From Clostridia bacterium (lineage in GTDB: Bacteria; Bacillota; Clostridia; Christensenellales; Borkfalkiaceae): a DNA stretch of 6,909 bases. The DNA lies in the NCBI GenBank assembly GCA_017620875.1, contig JAGAUH010000281.1, positions 1-6,909 on the forward strand, given 5' to 3'. Both the position numbers and the translations under genes were made by a program. The notes beneath the pieces are model-generated. The model did no database searches, had not been told where the DNA came from, and saw only the letters and a program-made list of their open reading frames with translations. Below are positions 1 through 5,600 of this stretch, one piece after another. How positions within the stretch are numbered: position 1 is the stretch's first letter; each line of letters starts with the position of its first letter.

Positions 1-1053
1 ATCCCTTTGCAAAGTAAATATTTCTTTTTCTAAGCCGTCTAGTAGGGTATAACTATCTAAAGATAAATTTATTTCTACCACTTGTTTTTCTTTACCTTCC
101 GCGGTAGGAATAAGTTTTTCTTGCTCGGTTTTTCGTGCTTTTAAAGAGTTTAAAACTTCGGTTTTTTCTTGCAGTAAAATTTTAGTTTTTTCTAACTCGG
201 ATAATTTAGTTTGCTTGTCTTGTAAGTTAGATAAAGTTGTTGCAACCTTTTGTAGTTCGGTTTCTTTTTTGGCAAGATTTTCTTTGTTTTCTTTTAGTAA
301 GTTATTTGTTTCTAAAAGTATTCTTTCTAAAAGCGAAACAACTTGTTCGGTAAGCATTTCGTTTTGTTTTGCTTGCTCTAATCCTTCTTGTAAAATAGGG
401 CTATATGGCGGTATAATGCCACTAATGTATTGGTTTATACTCTTTTCTTTATCTTTATAGTCTAAATAAATAGCCTTTGCTATTTCGCTTAGTTTGTCTT
501 GTAAAGATAGGTATTTTTCCGTTTTAAAAATGTTTCTAAAAATCTTAATTCTTTCTTTCGTTTCGGCGTTTAGTAGTTTTAAAAACTCACCTTGAGCAAT
601 CATACAAATATTGCAAAATTGGTCTTTGTTTACGCCTAGTATTTCGTTTATTTTTTCTTGAACTAAGTTCTTTTTATCTATAATAGTACCGTCTGGTAAG
701 GTTAGTTCTACTTGCATACTTTGAGTAGTAAAACCTTCGCCTCGTTGTTTTGGTTTTAAATACTCTGGTATACGCTTTATTTTATACACTTTTTCTCTAA
801 CTAAAAATTCTAACTCTACGAAGGTTTGTGTGGTAGCGTCGGCGTAGTTAGAACGTAGCATACTAGAGTCCCTTATTTCGCCACTTGCTTCCCCGTATAG
901 GGCGTATGTTATTCCGTCAAAAATACTAGTTTTACCAGAGCCCGTAGGACCGGTTATTAAATATAGTCCGCTAGTACCTAGTTCGGATAAATTTAGGGTG
1001 CAGTCTTTTGCATAAGGTCCAAAAGCCGACATGGTTATTTTTAATGGTCTCAT
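1..1053 (-). CDS. sbcC: SbcC, ATPase subunit of the SbcCD nuclease (N-terminal 351 residues, cut by the window edge)
   Basis: SbcC is the Rad50-like ATPase of the SbcCD complex; with SbcD it trims DNA ends and cuts hairpins formed by palindromes. The frame is open from the ATG to the left edge. Seen in the protein: a start typical of the family (MRPLKITMSAFGPY), Walker A GPTGSGKT at residues 35-42 followed by the FDGITYALYGE helix, and the Q-loop segment IAQGEFLKLL around residues 152-161 (Q154). From about residue 180 to the cut end the sequence is rich in Lys, Glu, Gln and Leu, as expected for the first half of the long coiled coil. The zinc hook and the C-terminal Walker B lobe lie outside the window; full-length family members are about 1000 residues. 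The start is fixed by a GGGAGG site seven bases upstream and by an ATGA overlap with the sbcD stop. Identity is near certain. Confidence 0.96.
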   Translation of the reverse strand, partial: MRPLKITMSAFGPYAKDCTLNLSELGTSGLYLITGPTGSGKTSIFDGITYALYGEASGEIRDSSMLRSNYADATTQTFVELEFLVREKVYKIKRIPEYLKPKQRGEGFTTQSMQVELTLPDGTIIDKKNLVQEKINEILGVNKDQFCNICMIAQGEFLKLLNAETKERIKIFRNIFKTEKYLSLQDKLSEIAKAIYLDYKDKEKSINQYISGIIPPYSPILQEGLEQAKQNEMLTEQVVSLLERILLETNNLLKENKENLAKKETELQKVATTLSNLQDKQTKLSELEKTKILLQEKTEVLNSLKARKTEQEKLIPTAEGKEKQVVEINLSLDSYTLLDGLEKEIFTLQRD

Positions 1054-2183
1054 GCGTTTTCCTCCCAAATTTTAGTAATTAAATCGGTAATAATTTCTTT
1101 TTGTTCGCTAGAAATTTCCGTTCCGTTTTGCATTTTATAAAAGTCTTCAAAAATCTCTAATGGAGATTTGTTTTTTATACTATCGTCTATTTGTAAAGCC
1201 CCGTTTTGCCTAGTTCTTGCGTTGTCGTAGTCTAATTTCATAAGGTTAGGGTATAAAACTCTTAGTTTGTTTAGTCCGTTTAAAATAGTTTCTTCGTCGG
1301 TAAGGGTTATATGCACGTAAGAGTTTTTTAATTTTTCGGTAACGTTTTGTTGTAGAGTAAGGTCGGCATAAGTTCCTTTTAGTTCTACCAAGTCGTGTAG
1401 TGGGTTTAGCGGTATTTCCGTTATCGTTAAGTTTCCTTTTTCTTTTATTTCTACAAGGGTTATGCTCTTTTTGTGTTTTACTTCCGAAAAGGAATATTTA
1501 AGCGGTGTTCCGCAATATCTAATATTGTCTTTTACGTTTTGCGGTCCGTGGATGTGCCCAAGGGCAACGTAATCTATACCGCTAAAAACTTCTGCGTCTA
1601 CGTTGTCAGAGCCACCAACCGACAATTCTTCCGACTCGCAAGTGGTAGCCCCCGTTACAAATTGGTGCGTTACTAACACGTTTCGTTTTGTATAATCTAT
1701 ATCGCTATTTTTTAGGGCAACCCTTATTGCGTCGGTATAAGAAGATATTTCTTCTTCTTTAAAATATCGTTTTACGTAACTAGGTTTTATAAAAGGCAAT
1801 AAATAAATATAATAGTCGCCGTAGCTATCCTTAAGGGATATTTTTTGCAAACTACCGCTATATGCGTTAGATATATAAATATTGCTATTGCTAAAAATTC
1901 TACCCCCAAAAGAAAGCCTTTCTTGACTGTCGTGATTGCCACCTATTAGATATATAGGCAGGTTTTTTTGAGAAAGGGAGTATAAAAAGTCGTCTAACAA
2001 AGTAACTGCTTCGGTGCTAGGCGTATTTTTATCGTAAACGTCACCGGCTATAATTACGCCGTCTATGGTTAGTTGGGATATTTTATCTAATATTTGGTTT
2101 AAAATATACCTTTGGTCTTCTATTAAACTAAACTCGTTTAGTCTTTTACCTAAGTGTAAATCGGATAAGTGTATAAGTTTCAT
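1050..2183 (-). CDS. sbcD: SbcD, Mre11-like nuclease subunit of the SbcCD complex
   Basis: SbcD is the metal-dependent phosphoesterase of SbcCD (an Mn-dependent 3'-5' dsDNA exonuclease and hairpin endonuclease in E. coli). At 377 residues it has the usual full length. The calcineurin-type metal motifs are all visible: DLHLGKRL (D8, H10), GDVYD (D48), GGNHDS (N83, H84), VTHQF (H173) and GHIHGPQ (H210, H212). The family stretches LLPFIKPS (128-135) and CESEELSVGG (182-191) are also present. About residues 265-370 form the SbcD C-terminal domain, which in the family caps the nuclease and contacts SbcC. The start matches the family N-terminus (MKLIHLSDLHLG) and has AGGGG five bases upstream. sbcC follows with a 4-base overlap. 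A promoter and a long hairpin-rich leader lie upstream. No key residue is missing. Confidence 0.97.
   Translation of the reverse strand: MKLIHLSDLHLGKRLNEFSLIEDQRYILNQILDKISQLTIDGVIIAGDVYDKNTPSTEAVTLLDDFLYSLSQKNLPIYLIGGNHDSQERLSFGGRIFSNSNIYISNAYSGSLQKISLKDSYGDYYIYLLPFIKPSYVKRYFKEEEISSYTDAIRVALKNSDIDYTKRNVLVTHQFVTGATTCESEELSVGGSDNVDAEVFSGIDYVALGHIHGPQNVKDNIRYCGTPLKYSFSEVKHKKSITLVEIKEKGNLTITEIPLNPLHDLVELKGTYADLTLQQNVTEKLKNSYVHITLTDEETILNGLNKLRVLYPNLMKLDYDNARTRQNGALQIDDSIKNKSPLEIFEDFYKMQNGTEISSEQKEIITDLITKIWEENA
1061..1066 (-). promoter_or_regulatory. Ribosome binding site of sbcC inside the 3' end of sbcD
   Basis: On the minus strand GGGAGG stands seven bases before the sbcC ATG (1053-1051). 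It lies within the last codons of sbcD. The sbcD TGA (1052-1050) overlaps the sbcC ATG as ATGA, so ribosomes ending on sbcD can restart at once on sbcC. This supports coupled translation and roughly matched amounts of the two subunits. Confidence 0.85.
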
Positions 2184-2188
2184 ATAGT

Positions 2189-2193
2189 CCCCT
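2189..2193 (-). promoter_or_regulatory. Ribosome binding site of sbcD
   Basis: AGGGG on the minus strand, five bases before the ATG. It is a weaker match to the anti-Shine-Dalgarno sequence than the GGAGG sites of sbcC and the lipoprotein. The surrounding A/T-only sequence is unlikely to fold strongly, so the site should be accessible. Confidence 0.6.
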
Positions 2194-2237
2194 AAAAATA
2201 TTAAAAGTTAAAATATTTAAAAAACGTAGTTTTGTTT

Positions 2238-2318
2238 CTAAAACTATCGTTTTAGCTTTCCCGTTTGTAATATCGCGAAGTTAATGCTCCTTGCAAGCAA
2301 AGCATTAATTATATTATA
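2238..2318 (-). repeat. Hairpin repeat, copy A
   Basis: This copy nearly matches copy C: positions 2263-2308 and 2470-2515 differ at only one of 46 bases. An A/T hairpin (CTAAAAC, 4-base loop, GTTTTAG; 2238-2255) precedes the main stem, as in copy C. The main stem is TTAATGCT (2281-2288) with AGCATTAA (2301-2308), and inside it are a CC bulge and a TTG/CAA extension. The outer arms TAATAT (2268-2273) and ATATTA (2311-2316) can also pair. A small deletion on the right arm, relative to copy C, shortens the GAAG/CTTC base of the stem. On the minus strand the right edge reads TATAAT. Confidence 0.8.
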
Positions 2319-2330
2319 ATCTAACGATTG

Positions 2331-2385
2331 AAATATTGCGAAGTTGTAAATCCTTGTAAACAAGTTTCCAACTTCTTATATTATA
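2331..2385 (-). repeat. Hairpin repeat, copy B (diverged, fold kept)
   Basis: The sequence has diverged from copies A and C but the fold is the same. GAAGTTG (2340-2346) pairs with CAACTTC (2369-2375). After a one-base mismatch, AAA (2348-2350) pairs with TTT (2365-2367). Then comes a TC bulge, and CTTG (2353-2356) pairs with CAAG (2361-2364) across a TAAA loop. Where copy C has an A-T pair at stem position 7, copy B has G-C, and the next pairs also change on both sides. The flanks AATATTGCGAAG and TATATTATA match the other copies in position. Confidence 0.7.
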
Positions 2386-2393
2386 AACCACAT

Positions 2394-2435
2394 TGTAAAT
2401 CTTTTGCCAATGGCAAAATCTTTGCAAAATTTACA
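2394..2435 (-). repeat. Inverted repeat with two competing foldings, possible fourth element
   Basis: TGTAAAT (2394-2400) is the reverse complement of ATTTACA (2429-2435). Between them TTTTGCC (2402-2408) and GGCAAAA (2412-2418) form a tight 7-bp hairpin. The TTTGC at 2403-2407 could instead pair with GCAAA at 2424-2428. On the minus strand GATTTACA also occurs in copy B at the matching place after the inner hairpin, so this may be a further, more diverged member of the same repeat family. Confidence 0.5.
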
Positions 2436-2442
2436 TTTTGCC

Positions 2443-2529
2443 GTAAAAACAAAAGTTTTTACACTTCCTGTTTGTAATATGGCGAAGTTAATGCTCCTTG
2501 CAAGCAAAGCATTAACTTCTTATATTATA
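2443..2529 (-). repeat. Hairpin repeat, copy C (most complete)
   Basis: This is the best-preserved copy. An A/T hairpin (GTAAAAAC, AAAA loop, GTTTTTAC; 2443-2462) is followed by the main stem. The main stem is a perfect 12-bp pairing of GAAGTTAATGCT (2484-2495) with AGCATTAACTTC (2508-2519). A CC bulge and a TTG/CAA extension close on a CAAG loop. Outer arms TAATAT (2475-2480) and ATATTA (2522-2527) pair across a small internal loop. The right outer arm overlaps the -10 box of the sbcDC promoter, so only the inner stem can exist in the RNA. Confidence 0.85.
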
Positions 2530-2553
2530 TCAAAAAGGGTGGGTTGTTTTCAA
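2524..2553 (-). promoter_or_regulatory. sbcD: Sigma-A-type promoter of sbcDC
   Basis: On the minus strand a TTGAAA -35 box (2548-2553) and a perfect TATAAT -10 box (2524-2529) are separated by 18 bases. TG one base before the -10 box gives an extended -10. The position suits transcription of sbcD after the lipoprotein terminator at 2589-2621. The expected start, about seven bases past the -10 box, falls near 2517, at the foot of hairpin C. The leader would be about 330 bases. Confidence 0.75.
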
Positions 2554-2588
2554 TAAAAATATAAAACTGTGGTAAAAATTTTTAGCGT

Positions 2589-2621
2589 AAAAAAAAGTGG
2601 ATGCAAAATTTTGCATCCACT
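2589..2621 (-). terminator. Rho-independent terminator of the lipoprotein gene
   Basis: Positions 2596-2621 form a perfect 26-base palindrome. AGTGGATGC pairs with GCATCCACT around AAAATTTT. On the minus strand it is followed directly by a run of eight T. It begins about 20 bases after the TAA of the lipoprotein gene. Read on the plus strand there is no T tract after the stem, so it acts in one direction only. Confidence 0.92.
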
Positions 2622-2640
2622 AATTTAGTTAAGTTTGTTA

Positions 2641-5600
2641 TTAAGCAAGTTTATTGCCAGAGTTAGTGTGGTCGTATAAACCTACCGTGCTAGATGCGTA
2701 GTTAGATACGCCGGATTTGCTAGCATAACTATTGTAGTTGGAAATTTTAGTGTAAGTATTGCTTACGGTAATTCCGCTAAAGGTTACGCTACAATTTTCT
2801 GCACCAAAAGTGAAACTTTCTACTTCGAAGTTTAATACTAATACGGTTTTTAATTCGCCATCTACAAATAAATAAGCCTTTTGACCATTTACGTAAACGG
2901 CAACTTTAAAGGTTTTAGGAGTAGTAGTTGCAGATATACTGCCAGAGCCTGTTGCGTGACCTCCGTTATAAGCACCGCCATAATTAAATACTCCGTCAGA
3001 GTTGTTATCCCAAATTAAAAATCTGTTACTAGTCGTAGTAGTAGAAGAATTTAAAATTAAAGAAATATGTCCGTTTGTAGTATAAGAATTAATAGTAACG
3101 GTACTTTCGAATACAAAGTTTCCGCTTGCTGGTAGTGGGGTATAACCATCAATTACCGCGTTACCACTAGTTTGAGTAAAGTCTGCTATATAACCGGAAA
3201 CTACAACGTCGCCACCAACGTCTATTGCTTGACCTGCGGTATAAGAGCCACTCTCATAAGTGCTTACGGCACTTAGGTAACTATTGTATAATTTTGTGCC
3301 AGAAGCGTAAATAAGTCCGCTAGTTAAAGTCGTTGCCATATTTTCCGTTGCGTAAAGTAGAGTACAATTTCCTTTACTTGCAAAAACCGTTTGTAGCGCG
3401 CCGTTTATAAATAGGTAAGCATGCTTACTTGTAGAAAGTATAGCAATATTTAAAGTTTTTGTAGTAGAGAAGTTAAAATATCCTTTAGAAGAATTTGTGT
3501 AATTAGGTCCCCAACCAAAGAAATATTTACCATCTCCGTTTATGTCCCAAATTAAAAATCTATGACTAGAACCATGGTCGTTTCCAACGGATAGACTTAC
3601 GTGGCAGTTTGCCCCGCTATTCATAGCGGAAATATTTAATTTACCCGTGTATAAGAAAGTGCTTGCAGTAGAAACGATAGGAACGGATTTTCCTGCAGCG
3701 GTGTCAGTTAAAACCGTAGAAATATCTGCCACTGCCGTTGCTGAGTTAGAAACGTTTTTGCCTGCATAAGTCGTCATAACGGCGCTAACAGTTACGTTAG
3801 CAACTTTATTTGCGTAAGTTGTGTAAAGAGAAGAAGTGCTATGTCCCGTTAAGTTATCGTTAAAGGTTACGTTACATTGTTCTGCGCCAACCGTTAAGCA
3901 AATAGGGGTAAAGTTATTTTTGTAAACTGCAACCAATTGGTCTTCTATAAACATATACTGAACTTTATTTTTAGATAAAATTGCAAGTTTAAAGGTGATA
4001 GGCGTTGCGTTTGCATCTAGGTAAGATTGCGCGCCTGCGCCACCATTTACCGTTCCGCCACCATTAAATATTCCACCAAACCAGAATTTACCGGAATTTT
4101 GGTTATCCCAAAGTAAAAATCTGTAACTAGAATTGTGGTTAAAGTTTAAAGTAATATGCGCGTTATTTTTTGTAAACGCGTTTAGCGTAACGTTACTAGT
4201 GTAAACAAAGTCGCCGTAACTACCGTTAATTATAGTAGAATTTGCATATGCGTCGTAGTTGTGTGTAAAGTTACTTGTAGAACCAAGGTAATTTGTGTTA
4301 GAAGATACGAGTCCCGTTGGCAATAGCGCCGTCATCTTGATATATCCCGCTACGTTAGGGTGAACGTCGTCGGAGTATAAAGAAGTGTCTGCCTTAAAGA
4401 TAGAGCAAGAATCTAGATACGTTAACCAACTACTATTAGAAGTTGCAAAAGTTTTAATATTGCTATTTATTGCTTCTGCAATGGCATTTCCGTTTGTGCC
4501 AAGCGTACTATTATATAATCTTGGCTCTATAGAATACCAATAAAGTTTTGTGTTAGGTAAGTTAGTGTGATAGTTATTAAATAAAGTCTTTAATCTGTTT
4601 GTTATTTCATTTACTATCGTGTTGTAGTTTGCACTACCTGCCGGTGCAGAATTTACAAGGTTGGCTCTGTTTGGTCCGTAATCGTCAAAGATATCGTTTG
4701 TACCAATATGGATAACGATATTTTTAGGGTTTAAAGCATAAGTTTTTTGAGCAAAGTAAATCCATTGTCTAGTTAAAGAAGAACTTATTCCCCAAGTGTC
4801 TGCGTTTGCCCCACTATACATACCGTCAAATGCTTTTGTAAAGAAGTTTCTATAATCAAAGAAACTATCACCAATATATAACGTTAAATCGTTTTTGTTT
4901 ATATCCGTACGATTTGCTAGTTTGGTTTGTACGGTGTTAAAGTAAGATAAAAAGTTTGACGTATCGTTAAAGTTGTTAAAGAATGAGTTTGCTCCAACGG
5001 TTACCGTAAAGGTTGCGCTTGTTCCTTGAGAAGTTTTAGCCGTAACGGTAGCGGTAGTGTTTTCTTTTGCACCGGTAATTTTGTTGCCAGAAATAGTAAC
5101 GTTGCTACTTGTGGTAGTATAAGTTACACTTTGCGCGTTTGCTGGTACCGTAAACGTTGGGGTAGGGATAACGTAAAATCCTGCGTAAGTAGTTACGTTT
5201 CCAACTTTAAAGGTATAGTCTTTATCAACTGTTATAGTAAAGGTTACGCTATGTTTACTTGTTTTAGCGGTAACAGTAACGCTTGCGCCTGCAACTTTAC
5301 CCGTAACCGTGTTTCCGCTAATGCTTATTTTACTAGTGTCGTAAGTGTAAGTAATTGCTAAACTAGAGCCTGCCGTAGTGCTAAATACAGGATTAATGGT
5401 GGCAGTCCCGTTATATGCTACGCTAACGTTTGCGATAGTTAAAGTACCATAGTCTTTACCAACTGTTACGGTAAAGGTCGTTTCGTGCTTATCTGTTTTA
5501 GCGGTAACCGTAACGACTGCTTCGGCAACTAAACCCGTAACCGTGTTTCCGCTAATGCTTATTTTAGAAGTGTCGTACGTATAAGTAATTGCTAAACTAG

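Larger units (their letters stand above)
2184..2518 (-). promoter_or_regulatory. Long structured 5' leader of sbcDC
   Basis: This is the predicted untranslated leader of about 330 bases between the sbcD start codon and the predicted transcription start near 2517. In the direction of transcription it holds hairpin C (2484-2519), an A/T hairpin with 8-bp arms (2443-2462), an inverted repeat (2394-2435), hairpin B (2340-2375), hairpin A (2281-2308) and another A/T hairpin (2238-2255). I see no plausible coding frame and match no known riboswitch class. The length and density of folds suggest either post-transcriptional control or an accumulation of small repeat elements. Leader status depends on the promoter call. 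Confidence 0.45.

Noticed and set aside
215..460. Plus-strand open frame of 81 codons
   Set aside because: It lies opposite the coiled-coil region of sbcC, whose frame is continuous and family-typical. The product is a Ser/Phe/Cys-rich antisense artefact without a ribosome binding site.
1050..1053. Frameshift between sbcD and sbcC
   Set aside because: The ATGA overlap with a good ribosome binding site is the normal arrangement of coupled genes; both proteins have family-typical ends.
1473..1676. Plus-strand open frame of 67 codons
   Set aside because: Antisense to the metal-binding core of sbcD (residues around H173 to H212). It has no recognisable domain.
2380..2410. A second promoter at hairpin copy B
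   Set aside because: TATAAT is present at 2380-2385, but the best -35 match (TTGGCA, 2405-2410) leaves a 19-base spacer. It is too weak to annotate beside the strong promoter at 2524-2553.
2238..2529. CRISPR array
   Set aside because: There are only three units of unequal spacing (about 70 and 140 bases apart). The repeats are long hairpins with diverged sequence, and no cas genes are present.
2184..2640. tRNA or known riboswitch in the intergenic gap
   Set aside because: No cloverleaf, T-loop GTTCRA motif or familiar riboswitch core was found; the structure consists of separate simple hairpins.
5026..5361. Plus-strand open frame of 111 codons
   Set aside because: Antisense to the Ig-like repeats of the lipoprotein. 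The repetitive Thr/Val codons on the other strand explain its openness.
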